The position numbers and the translations under genes are program-made. The notes beneath the pieces are model-generated. The model had not been told where the DNA came from. It saw only the letters and a program-made list of their open reading frames with translations, and did not search any database. DNA of 6,036 nucleotides from Deltaproteobacteria bacterium (GTDB lineage: Bacteria > Desulfobacterota > DSM-4660 > Desulfatiglandales > Desulfatiglandaceae). The stretch covers positions 1 to 6,036 of the forward strand of contig JAGHEC010000418.1 in NCBI GenBank assembly GCA_021159525.1. The letters run 5' to 3'. Positions 1 through 5,880 of this stretch are shown here, piece after piece; position 1 is the stretch's first letter; every line of letters begins with the position of its first letter.

Positions 1-2
1 AC

Positions 3-42
3 ACCCGCCTGCCAAGGCCAATTGAGCGTTCTTGCCAAGACT
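3..42 (+). repeat. Possible decayed remnant of the dispersed repeat (copy D)
   Basis: ATTGAGC at 21-27 followed by TTCTTGCCAAGACT at 29-42 resembles the right edge and flank of copy C, where ATTGAGC (5867-5873) is followed by TGTTACA and TTCTTGTCAAGACT (5881-5894). The 14-mer matches at 13 of 14 positions. The preceding 18 bases also match partly (ACCC and CTGCC are shared in register). If real, it is a degenerate copy about 90 nt upstream of copy A that has lost 6 nt. The match is short, so chance is not excluded. Confidence 0.3.
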
Positions 43-121
43 TTCGTCCCGTGGATCTGCGATGGCAGAAGGAAGTAACATGGGTAACAAGGCAATGGCG
101 GGCAGGCTTGCCCCTTTGGCA

Positions 122-234
122 TTCTCGCATTCGCCGAGCTGCGGCTTCCCCCACTGATAAGTCACAATGAGACGGCGCCCTCCCGGCAGTCGCGTCAGAA
201 AAACCCTTCTGCCCCCATTTATTGAGCTGTTACA
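122..234 (+). repeat. Dispersed repeat, copy A (module 1 plus partial hairpin)
   Basis: Bases 132-234 match 5778-5880 at 100 of 103 positions without gaps; the differences are at 134, 157 and 168. Weaker similarity extends left to about 122 and right to about 241. The copy contains the GATAAGTCAC motif (156-165), a GGCGCC core, and the edge ending ATTGAGCTGTTACA. It lacks the second module present to the left of copy C. A short open frame starting at 169 runs through it, but the same DNA in the other copies is read in different frames, so it is probably noncoding. Confidence 0.85.
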
Positions 235-440
235 TCCTGTCTTATCCCATAGCATCGAGACCGGGTCCCGCAGTACTTTGTCTAATTATGTTATCGTAAC
301 AAACAAGAGATCGAAACCGCAAGCCTTTTGCGCATCGGCGCATGTACACGGACCCCTGTGGACAATTCCCTTTACAGACCGCAGCGGATAGGGCACTGGC
401 TACAGCTTATGGAGCCAGGCCCACTGTGAGGGATTCCATT

Positions 441-1142
441 TTATTGGAGACGGCGCAGCGAAATCCGTTTGCCCGATTCCTCGAAAATCCTTTCTATCAG
501 ATCATAATAAGGGCTGTCCCTGGAGACGGCATCCTTCAACTGCTGCACATACCCGCCGATCTTTTCGAGGGCCTCCGCCTGGGTTTCAATGATCGTCTCA
601 TAATCCTTTTGCAGGCCAAAGACCTGATCAATTCTGGCGCCCAGGCTCCTCAGGGTGTTGGAGAGCTGATCTTCCGGGAGGTTGTCCAGATTGGAAAGGC
701 AATTCAAGACCTGATTGTGGAGAATCTTATAACTCCGAAGGGTGTTTTCCGAGTTGATGAAGCGTTTATATTCGAGTATCCGGTCGATCTTCTGCCTTAC
801 ATCTCTAAGTGAAATGGGCTTGGTAATGTAATCAAATGCGCCCAGCTTCATGGCCTCGACCGCGCTTTCAACCGTACCGTAGCCCGTCATCATAATCACC
901 TCAGCGTCCGGCATGCGCTCTTTAGCATACCTGAGCAGGGTCATCCCCCCCTCTTTGTTGTTTTCCGTGTCAGGCATGTTCTTGTCCAGCAAAAGCACGT
1001 CGTACCTATTTTCCTCCATGAGCGCCAGTGCGCCGGATACCGTATCTGCAAAACTGGCGCGGTAGGGTAAATCCGCCATGAACTCGGCCAGTGTGTCGAG
1101 GATATCTTTTTCATCATCCACCACAAGTACTCTTGATTCCAT
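441..1142 (-). CDS. Response regulator: receiver domain plus helical/coiled-coil tail, no DNA-binding domain
   Basis: A 233-residue protein whose first 120 residues form a CheY-like receiver: acidic pair D9/D10, phospho-acceptor D53 in LLLDKNMPD, T86 in MMTGYG, and K108 in ITKP. Residues 112-230 are charged and leucine-rich, predicted helical with coiled-coil character, and contain no HTH, AAA+, GGDEF or HPt motif. The loop after D53 is a few residues longer than usual (DTENNKEGGM in place of the common xMDGxE). The ATG start is well supported by GAGGAG at 1151-1156 with 8 nt spacing. The gene lies 65 nt downstream of the sigma-54 activator, so co-transcription is likely. Known for the family: it accepts phosphate from a histidine kinase. 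Inferred: the tail transmits the signal by protein contact, with the neighbouring receiver-less activator as the obvious partner candidate. Cytoplasmic; no signal peptide or membrane segment. Confidence 0.9.
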   Translation of the reverse strand: MESRVLVVDDEKDILDTLAEFMADLPYRASFADTVSGALALMEENRYDVLLLDKNMPDTENNKEGGMTLLRYAKERMPDAEVIMMTGYGTVESAVEAMKLGAFDYITKPISLRDVRQKIDRILEYKRFINSENTLRSYKILHNQVLNCLSNLDNLPEDQLSNTLRSLGARIDQVFGLQKDYETIIETQAEALEKIGGYVQQLKDAVSRDSPYYDLIERIFEESGKRISLRRLQ

Positions 1143-1150
1143 CCGGCAAT

Positions 1151-1156
1151 CTCCTC
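1151..1156 (-). promoter_or_regulatory. Shine-Dalgarno site of the receiver gene
   Basis: GAGGAG on the minus strand, 8 nt upstream of the ATG at 1142. This is the clearest ribosome-binding site in the window and fixes the start of the receiver gene. Confidence 0.7.
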
Positions 1157-1166
1157 ATAGGGGTAT

Positions 1167-1181
1167 ACGGCCCTCTGCCGT
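1167..1181 (-). other. Small intercistronic hairpin
   Basis: ACGGC and GCCGT form a perfect 5-bp stem with a 5-nt loop, in the 65-nt gap between the sigma-54 activator and the receiver gene. No T-run follows it on the minus strand, so it is not an intrinsic terminator. It could affect processing or translation coupling, or be chance. Confidence 0.25.
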
Positions 1182-1207
1182 GCATTCCACCCTTTCCTGA
1201 AGGACCG

Positions 1208-2203
1208 CTATCCGGCGCATCTCTTTCTATCCCATTGATATGAATCCAGATGATAGCGTTTGATTTTTTCTACAAGGGTGGTCCGCTTCACCTTCAACAG
1301 TTTGGCCGCCTCATTCTTTACACCTTTGGCCTTTTGCAATGACTGAAGGATCAATGCCTTTTCGAATTCGCTGACTGCGGTATTGAGGCATATCCCCTCG
1401 TCTGAAATTGCTGCAACAGGTTCCTTGGGCGACAACGAAACAGAACCACGAATCTTGTCGGGAAGATCCGACACGTCTATGGTGCCTTTCTGGTTGAGAA
1501 CGGCCAGTCTTTCTACCAGATTTTTGAGTTCCCTGATATTTCCAGGCCATGGATAGGCAGACAGGGCAATAAGCGCCTTCTTTGAAAATCCACCCACCCG
1601 GTAGCCGTATTGCTCATTTATATTCTTCAGAAAGTGATCAACAAGAAGCGGGATGTCCTGACGTCTTTTCCGAAGAGGCGGAAGGGTCAGCGGAATCACG
1701 GACAACCTATAAAAAAGATCTTCCCGAAAAAGTCCCTTTGCCACGCGATCTTCCAAATTGCGGTGAGTGGCGGCGATCACCCGGATGTCCACACGGCGTG
1801 TGTGAATGCCGCCCACTCTCTCAAACTCCCCTTCTTCAAGAACCCTCAATATCTTGACTTGAAGATCGGGGCTCATATCCCCGATCTCATCCAAGAAGAG
1901 GGTTCCGTGATGGGCCTGCTCAAATTTGCCCACCTTATTCTTCAAGGCTCCGGTAAAGGCGCCGCGCACATGACCGAACAGCTCGCTTTCCAGAAGATTT
2001 ACCGGGATAGCGCCGCAGTTGATGGCCACAAAGGCCTGGTCCGACCTTGGGGAATTCAAGTGTATGGCCTTGGCCGCAAGTCCCTTCCCCGTCCCGGTTT
2101 CCCCGTAAATCAAGACTGTGCTGTCGCTGAGAGCGACCTTTTCCGCTACCTTCAAAACCTCACGGATTTCCTCACTTTCCCCGATGATCCCGTTACGTTC
2201 CAT
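1208..2203 (-). CDS. Sigma-54-dependent transcriptional activator, AAA+ core with Fis-type HTH, no receiver (PspF-like layout)
   Basis: An enhancer-binding protein that hydrolyses ATP to remodel sigma-54 RNA polymerase at -24/-12 promoters. Counting from a GTG at 2218 (336 residues): Walker A GETGTGKG (39-46), the sigma-54 contact loop GAFTGA (86-91), Walker B TLFLDEIG with D110/E111, sensor I at ATHRNL (150-155), arginines in REDLFYRL (165, 171), sensor II WPGNIREL (224-231), and a C-terminal Fis-type helix-turn-helix (about 301-321, NEAAKLLKVKRTTLVEKIK). All key motifs are intact, so it should be active. No N-terminal receiver, PAS or GAF domain exists; the AAA+ core begins about 10 residues in, as in PspF. 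Start choice: the ATG at 2203 (331 residues) is preferred because the only SD-like GGAGA abuts the GTG with no spacing, but its own SD (GGGG) is weak. It lies upstream of the stand-alone receiver gene and downstream of the kinase, separated from the latter by repeat copy B. The target promoters cannot be told from this window. Confidence 0.93.
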   Translation of the reverse strand: MERNGIIGESEEIREVLKVAEKVALSDSTVLIYGETGTGKGLAAKAIHLNSPRSDQAFVAINCGAIPVNLLESELFGHVRGAFTGALKNKVGKFEQAHHGTLFLDEIGDMSPDLQVKILRVLEEGEFERVGGIHTRRVDIRVIAATHRNLEDRVAKGLFREDLFYRLSVIPLTLPPLRKRRQDIPLLVDHFLKNINEQYGYRVGGFSKKALIALSAYPWPGNIRELKNLVERLAVLNQKGTIDVSDLPDKIRGSVSLSPKEPVAAISDEGICLNTAVSEFEKALILQSLQKAKGVKNEAAKLLKVKRTTLVEKIKRYHLDSYQWDRKRCAG

Positions 2204-2263
2204 CCATGACCCCGTCACTCTCCAACAAAACGTCCTTCCAGGCCCTGTCTGTTTGCCGCATAT

Positions 2264-2291
2264 ACAATACGAACGTTTGGTAACAGCTCAA
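2264..2291 (-). promoter_or_regulatory. Weak candidate sigma-70 promoter upstream of the sigma-54 activator
   Basis: On the minus strand TTGAGC (2286-2291) is followed after 16 nt by TATTGT (2264-2269), each matching 4 of 6 consensus positions. The -35-like box lies in the outer edge of repeat copy B and the -10-like box just outside it, about 60 nt before the activator start. The same TTGAGC is present in copies A and C. Confidence 0.25.
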
Positions 2292-2455
2292 TAAATAGGG
2301 GCAAAAGGGCTTTCCTGACGCAACTGCCGGGAGGTTGCATGTGTCCCTTGCAGATAAGTCACTGAAGAGACCAGCCCGGAGGCCCGGAGCGGAGGAAAAA
2401 ACATCATGCTCCCGCACTACGTTCGCTGTTATCCCCCTGATTATTGAACCGATAC
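2281..2455 (-). repeat. Dispersed repeat, copy B (inverted, internally shortened)
   Basis: This copy lies in the opposite orientation to copies A and C. Bases 2281-2334 match the complement of 5825-5878 at about 49 of 54 positions (module 1). Bases 2341-2400 match the complement of 5695-5754 at about 52 of 60 (module 2). Bases 2418-2455 match the complement of 5640-5677 at about 30 of 38 (module 3, starting TACGTTCG and ending GATAC). Between modules 1 and 2, only 6 nt remain where copy C has about 70, so the central hairpin is missing. It occupies the leader of the sigma-54 activator gene. Open frames across it are not conserved in frame with copy C, so it is treated as noncoding. Confidence 0.8.
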
Positions 2456-2497
2456 AACGTGTCGTGCATATTCTTGCCTATTTTCAATGACAAAAAG

Positions 2498-2526
2498 ACT
2501 TTAAATAAAACATCCTTGGGTGTCAA
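2498..2526 (-). promoter_or_regulatory. Candidate sigma-70 promoter for the activator/receiver operon
   Basis: On the minus strand a perfect -35 box TTGACA (2521-2526) is followed after 17 nt by TAAAGT (2498-2503; 4 of 6 matches to TATAAT), in an AT-rich patch within otherwise GC-richer DNA. Transcription would run toward the sigma-54 activator, giving a leader of nearly 300 nt that contains repeat copy B. No other promoter-like pair in this gap is as good. Confidence 0.4.
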
Positions 2527-2572
2527 CACCGAATCGTTTGAGCTGTTTCTTCGAGAGGTTGTCGGGTACTCA

Positions 2573-2585
2573 CGGCATTGTGCCG
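2573..2585 (-). other. Small hairpin between the kinase and the activator
   Basis: CGGCA and TGCCG form a perfect 5-bp stem with a 3-nt loop, between the candidate promoter and the kinase stop codon. No T-run follows in either direction. Confidence 0.3.
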
Positions 2586-2608
2586 GGACAGCGACGCCAA
2601 CGCGAGGC

Positions 2609-2627
2609 CCGGGGACGGGGACCCCGG
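2609..2627 (-). terminator. GC-rich hairpin just after the kinase gene, possible terminator without a T-run
   Basis: CCGGGG (2609-2614) and CCCCGG (2622-2627) form a 6-bp all-GC stem with a 7-nt loop, about 20 nt downstream of the kinase stop codon. The sequence after it on the minus strand is GC-rich, so it does not meet the intrinsic-terminator pattern. It may stabilise the 3' end or pause transcription before the candidate promoter at 2498-2526. Confidence 0.3.
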
Positions 2628-2646
2628 ATTGAACGGTAAACACGTT

Positions 2647-4635
2647 CTATTTGCAGATACTTGTCTTGTCCTGCTCTTTGTCCAGGGCTGCTCGAATGGC
2701 CTTGGCAAAAACATCAATAGTTGCAGGCTTTATAATGACCTTGCTGACCCCGGACATCCTGGCCCGGCGCTCATCAATGACCTCGCCGTATCCCGTGCAA
2801 ATGATAATGGGGATATCGGAGCGGACAGCATGCACGTTTTTCGCCAAGGCTTCTCCGCTCATGCACGGCATACTCATATCGGTGATGACGAGGGAGAAGT
2901 CCCCAGGCCGCTCTTTAAATGTTTGGAGCGCCCCGGCGGGATTGGTCTCCACATGCACGCTGTAGCCGAGACGCTCCAGCATTTTCCTGACGATCTCGGC
3001 AATCTCCTTTTCATCGTCTACAAAGAGAATTCGTTCATTTCCGGTGGGAATCGGCCGTGTCCTCGCAAACGTAAGCCCGCTTTTCTCCTCTGCTATAGGG
3101 AGAAATACGTCGAATACAGATCCCTTGCCAGGCGTGCTGTTTACCGTTATGGCGCCGTGACAGCTTTCCACGATCCCATAGACCACTGACAATCCGAGGC
3201 CGGTCCCCTCACCTGGCTGCTTGGTGGTGAAAAAGGGCTCGAACACTCGATTCATCACCTCCGCCGGCATGCCGGCCCCCGTATCCTGGACCCTCAGCCT
3301 AACATACCTCCCCGGCGCCATGCCTACCGGAAAAGCGACTCTTTCTTTTTCGTCGATGTTGCGGAGGCTCACCTTCAAAGTGCCTCCTGTTTCCCGCATG
3401 GCATGAAAGGCGTTGGTACACAGGTTGGTCACCACCTGATGCATCTGTGCCGGATCCGCTATGACCTGGCCTACGTTCTTGCCGATTGCGGTATGGATCT
3501 TTATGGACTTTGGCAAAGAGGCCCTCATGAATTTCAGGGTCTCCTTGACAACGGCCCGCACATCCAGCGGCCTGGGATCCTGCTGCCGCTGACGACTGAA
3601 ATTGAGAATCTGCCTCACCAGATCTGATGCACGCTCACAGGCCGTTTCTATCCTTTTCAGATTCTTGCTCACATCGCCGCCTTCTCTCTTGAATTCCAGT
3701 GCGTATTCCGTATTGGCCGATATGATCCACAAGATATTGTTAAACTCATGTGCAATGCCGCCTGCAAGTGTTCCAATGGCCTCCATCCGCTGAGAATGCT
3801 GCAGGATCCTCTCCAGTTCCCTTTTTTCCCTTTCCATGTGTTTGAACTCGGTGATGTCCCGGATGATAATAAGCGCTGCCTGTTGGTTCGCATGAAAAGT
3901 GGGGATAATGGTTGCTTCCACATTGATGCACCTTCCCTTTTTGGCGCGCAGGACGGTTTCGAATCTCTGCCTTCTCTCCTTGTCTGCAACAAAGCCTTCA
4001 TAGAATCCCTTCACCCTGAGCAGTTCACGGGAATCCAGATGCTCAAAAAAAGAGGTCCCGACCATTTCCTTTGGGCCCAGCCCCACCATATCGGCCAGTC
4101 GCCTGTTGACAAAACAGATGCGGTCATCATGAAGAATGCAGATACCCTCGTTGGAACTCTCCACAATATTCCTGTAGTCGGCCTCGCTCTCCATAAGGGC
4201 CGTTTCTGAGAATTTGAAGGCAGAGATGTCCCGATTGCTGTAACGCCTGCCTAAAGGCTCCCCATCAGGCCCGTAAACCGGCTCGCAAATATGCTGGATC
4301 CACCGAACTTCACCGTCTTTGCGGACAATGCGAAGCTCATTCTGAAAGGCCTTCTCTTTTCCCGGATCCTTTTTCATGTGACTGAGAAACCCCTGTCGAT
4401 CCGCCTCGTGGACGATCTCCCCTAACAATTCGGGCCGGTTCATGAATTCCTCGGGACCATAGCCTGTTATATTGCGACAACCGGGCGAGACATACCGGTG
4501 CCTGTTGTCAGGCCCAATCCATCCATCCCAGTCGCACGCAAAATGGTGGACAGAATCCCTGAACCCATGATCCCTTGACGGATTCTCCGACGGGATTTCT
4601 TTTTCATCCAAATGGTGATCTTCTTTTTTGGTCAT
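2647..4635 (-). CDS. Cytoplasmic hybrid histidine kinase: PAS-PAS-HisKA-HATPase-REC
   Basis: Sensor kinase that autophosphorylates on histidine and carries its own receiver. Residue numbers count from an upstream ATG at 4698 (683 residues): PAS/PAC 1 at about 55-160 (RYVSPGCRNITGY, then a PAC segment with RKDGEVRWI), PAS 2 at about 172-285, HisKA with H317 in GIAHEFNN, an ATP-binding domain with N box N429, G1 DTGAGM (472-477) and G2 GEGTGLGL (496-503), then a C-terminal receiver (about 556-672) with D561/D562, phospho-acceptor D607, T635 and K657. All catalytic residues are present. No signal peptide or transmembrane segment is visible, so it should sense an intracellular cue through its PAS domains, ligand unknown. 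I prefer the internal ATG at 4635 (662 residues): GAGGG lies 8 nt upstream, whereas the ATG at 4698 has a pyrimidine-rich, SD-free leader. It lies about 130 nt downstream of the J-domain gene. The stand-alone receiver encoded at 441-1142 is the natural next acceptor, which is inference. Confidence 0.93.
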   Translation of the reverse strand: MTKKEDHHLDEKEIPSENPSRDHGFRDSVHHFACDWDGWIGPDNRHRYVSPGCRNITGYGPEEFMNRPELLGEIVHEADRQGFLSHMKKDPGKEKAFQNELRIVRKDGEVRWIQHICEPVYGPDGEPLGRRYSNRDISAFKFSETALMESEADYRNIVESSNEGICILHDDRICFVNRRLADMVGLGPKEMVGTSFFEHLDSRELLRVKGFYEGFVADKERRQRFETVLRAKKGRCINVEATIIPTFHANQQAALIIIRDITEFKHMEREKRELERILQHSQRMEAIGTLAGGIAHEFNNILWIISANTEYALEFKREGGDVSKNLKRIETACERASDLVRQILNFSRQRQQDPRPLDVRAVVKETLKFMRASLPKSIKIHTAIGKNVGQVIADPAQMHQVVTNLCTNAFHAMRETGGTLKVSLRNIDEKERVAFPVGMAPGRYVRLRVQDTGAGMPAEVMNRVFEPFFTTKQPGEGTGLGLSVVYGIVESCHGAITVNSTPGKGSVFDVFLPIAEEKSGLTFARTRPIPTGNERILFVDDEKEIAEIVRKMLERLGYSVHVETNPAGALQTFKERPGDFSLVITDMSMPCMSGEALAKNVHAVRSDIPIIICTGYGEVIDERRARMSGVSKVIIKPATIDVFAKAIRAALDKEQDKTSICK

Positions 4636-4643
4636 CTTAAAGG

Positions 4644-4648
4644 CCCTC
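4644..4648 (-). promoter_or_regulatory. Shine-Dalgarno site deciding the kinase start
   Basis: GAGGG on the minus strand, 8 nt before the ATG at 4635. The alternative ATG at 4698 is preceded by a CCTTTCCTCC tract that resembles the anti-SD rather than an SD, so the downstream start is favoured. Confidence 0.5.
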
Positions 4649-4764
4649 GATATATTCACGGGTATCTGCAGGCGCAGCTTCCTTGACAGGGACCCCATTT
4701 GAAACAGGAGGAAAGGACTTTGACGGGGACATAAAAATGGCTTGATCCAATCGGCTCTCAGACC

Positions 4765-5511
4765 TTAGCGTCTACGGCCACAGGCAATACGACGGTTGTG
4801 AATTTGTTGCTGCCGCACCAGTTGTTCCAGATCCCGGTCCCTAAGAAGGTTTCGTTTGAGGAAATACTCTCCGATGGGGCTCTGCAAGCGACGCTGTCTT
4901 CCTAAGAGGGCCATGACCTCAAAACGGCTCAGATATCCTTCCCGGGCGGCACACTCGCCGAATCTTTCTCCTGGCCATCTTGTCTTGAGAATGGCCTGGA
5001 TTTGCTCATGGGAAAGTTTGTTCCACTGGCGGGCAATCTGACCGATCAGGGGCCGCTGCCTCCTTTGCCATACGATGGCCTGTATGAGGGTCTGCCACGA
5101 GATTAGACCGGTGTAATAGAGAAACTGGCCGAACAACAGTCTCCGTCCGGGAAGCGTTCCAGCGTAGAAATGATCCGGCCCCGCTCTGGGAGGGTCTTTC
5201 TGCGGCGCGGCATGCTCTTTTCCCCCATCCGAATCGATCCCCCTCGCGCAGATAATCGAACCGCGACCCGTTATAATGGAAAGGAGGTTCTGATAGGCGC
5301 ATGTCGCCTCTAAAAAGAGCTCTGTCAAGTTGGCAACATCTTTACCCATGACTCCGGCCCTGTCAGGATGGGTTTCAAGGGCCTTTTTGCGGTATGCGGC
5401 CTTGAGTCCGGATGGCTGGAGGTATTTTAAAAACGCCGACGACGGATGAATCTCGGGGCCGAAAAGGACCTCGCACGCCCTTGCCGCCTCTGCCATGGTT
5501 AATGCGATCAT
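4765..5511 (-). CDS. J-domain protein with a tandem GspE/MshE-N-like helical repeat
   Basis: A 248-residue soluble protein. Residues about 6-80 form a J domain with the catalytic HPD motif at 48-50 in ALETHPDRAG, preceded by a basic helix (KAAYRKKAL); such domains stimulate the ATPase of DnaK/Hsp70. A low-complexity linker (about 85-122) follows. Residues 125-176 and 182-233 are two copies of one module at an offset of 57 residues: FGQ/FGE, then a glycine, LIS/YLS, QRRQ/QRRL, LIGQ/PIGE and N-L align. The pattern (G-E/Q, G-x-I/L, bulky helix, Q-R-R, I-G-E/Q) resembles the N-terminal domain of GspE/PilB/MshE-type ATPases, but no ATPase domain is present. The tail is very arginine-rich. The ATG at 5511 has only a weak SD (AAGGG region); the ATG at 5496 is an alternative. 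It is upstream of the kinase on the same strand, about 130 nt away, so co-transcription is possible. DnaK stimulation is known for the family; a role in this signalling circuit is inferred. Confidence 0.85.
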   Translation of the reverse strand: MIALTMAEAARACEVLFGPEIHPSSAFLKYLQPSGLKAAYRKKALETHPDRAGVMGKDVANLTELFLEATCAYQNLLSIITGRGSIICARGIDSDGGKEHAAPQKDPPRAGPDHFYAGTLPGRRLLFGQFLYYTGLISWQTLIQAIVWQRRQRPLIGQIARQWNKLSHEQIQAILKTRWPGERFGECAAREGYLSRFEVMALLGRQRRLQSPIGEYFLKRNLLRDRDLEQLVRQQQIHNRRIACGRRR

Positions 5512-5560
5512 ATGTTCCAGGCCCTTGGTTTTCTCACATCAACAAAAACCGAGAAAGTAC

Positions 5561-5638
5561 TTATGCCCCCCGCGTCCACCCCACCTTAGGCATGGAAGAC
5601 CCTTCCCGGGCCTCTTTCAATATCCAAGTCAAATCCAC
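5561..5638 (-). CDS. Possible 25-residue small ORF upstream of the J-domain gene
   Basis: A GTG at 5638 opens a 25-codon frame ending in TAA at 5561, with amphipathic, protein-like composition (VDLTWILKEAREGSSMPK). An AGG lies close upstream. The start is adjacent to the edge of repeat copy C (module 3 ends at 5640). No family is recognised. It could be a leader peptide, a fragment of a lost gene, or noncoding DNA that happens to be open. Confidence 0.15.
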   Translation of the reverse strand: MDLTWILKEAREGSSMPKVGWTRGA

Positions 5639-5639
5639 A

Positions 5640-5880
5640 GTATCACCTCAATATGCAGGGGAACAACATCGAACGTACCACCTGGCCAGGATAATTTTTC
5701 TTCCCCTCCGGGCCGACGGGCTGGCCTCTTCAGTGACTTATCTGCGGAGGACACTTATCTCTCCGGATCCTCGACTTCGTCGAGCTGCGGCTTCCCCCAC
5801 TGGTAAGTCACAAAGAGACGGCGCCCTCCCGGCAGTCGCGTCAGAAAAACCCTTCTGCCCCCATTTATTGAGCTGTTACA
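5640..5880 (+). repeat. Dispersed repeat, copy C (longest copy)
   Basis: It contains all modules seen here: module 3 (5640-5677), module 2 (5695-5754), a central hairpin region (5755-5824) and module 1 (about 5825-5880). Bases 5778-5880 match copy A in the same orientation at 100 of 103 positions; modules 1 to 3 match copy B in inverted orientation. GTGACTTATC (5733-5742) and GGTAAGTCAC (5803-5812) are near-perfect inverted partners around the centre. Plus-strand open frames across it change frame between copies, which argues against a coding function. It lies upstream of the J-domain gene. Confidence 0.85.
5770..5784 (+). other. Perfect hairpin at the centre of repeat copy C
   Basis: CTCGAC-TTC-GTCGAG is a perfect 6-bp stem with a 3-nt loop, nested inside the inverted GTGACTTATC/GGTAAGTCAC pair. 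Copy A keeps only CTCG/CGAG at the same place (124-127 and 135-138), and copy B has lost the region. Confidence 0.55.

Larger units (their letters stand above)
1..440. other. Intergenic region downstream of the receiver gene, no convincing gene
   Basis: Apart from repeat copy A and the possible remnant at 3-42, nothing here looks like a gene. A plus-strand frame open from base 3 to about 167 has no start and ends inside the repeat. Small inverted repeats are present: GGGCA/TGCCC at 100-113, GTTA/TAAC at about 291-301, and CTGGCT/AGCCAG at 396-418. None is followed by a T-run in the direction of the minus-strand genes, so I see no intrinsic terminator after the receiver gene. Confidence 0.6.

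Noticed and set aside
167..391. Short plus-strand open frame starting inside repeat copy A
   Set aside because: Most of it is the repeat; copy C reads the same DNA within a longer frame and copy B in a different context, with no conserved start. Typical of spurious ORFs on dispersed repeats.
396..418. Intrinsic terminator after the receiver gene
   Set aside because: CTGGCT/AGCCAG can pair, but the loop is 11 nt and no T-run follows on the minus strand.
1610..2209. Plus-strand open frame of 199 codons
   Set aside because: It is antisense to the AAA+ core of the sigma-54 activator, whose motifs are unambiguous. It has no domain of its own.
2193..2417. Minus-strand open frame across repeat copy B overlapping the activator start
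   Set aside because: It shares peptide stretches with frames in copy C only because the DNA is repeated, and the corresponding stretches in copy C lie in two different frames.
2404..2643. Minus-strand open frame of 79 codons between kinase and activator
   Set aside because: It runs over the GC hairpins, the candidate promoter and part of repeat copy B, has no RBS and matches no family I know. The gap looks regulatory rather than coding.
3748..4209. Plus-strand open frame of 153 codons inside the kinase
   Set aside because: Antisense shadow of the PAS2/HisKA coding region.
5640..5880. Integron attC site or CRISPR-like array
   Set aside because: The copies lack the paired RYYYAAC/GTTRRRY ends of attC sites, are kilobases apart and in mixed orientation, and there is no spacer periodicity.
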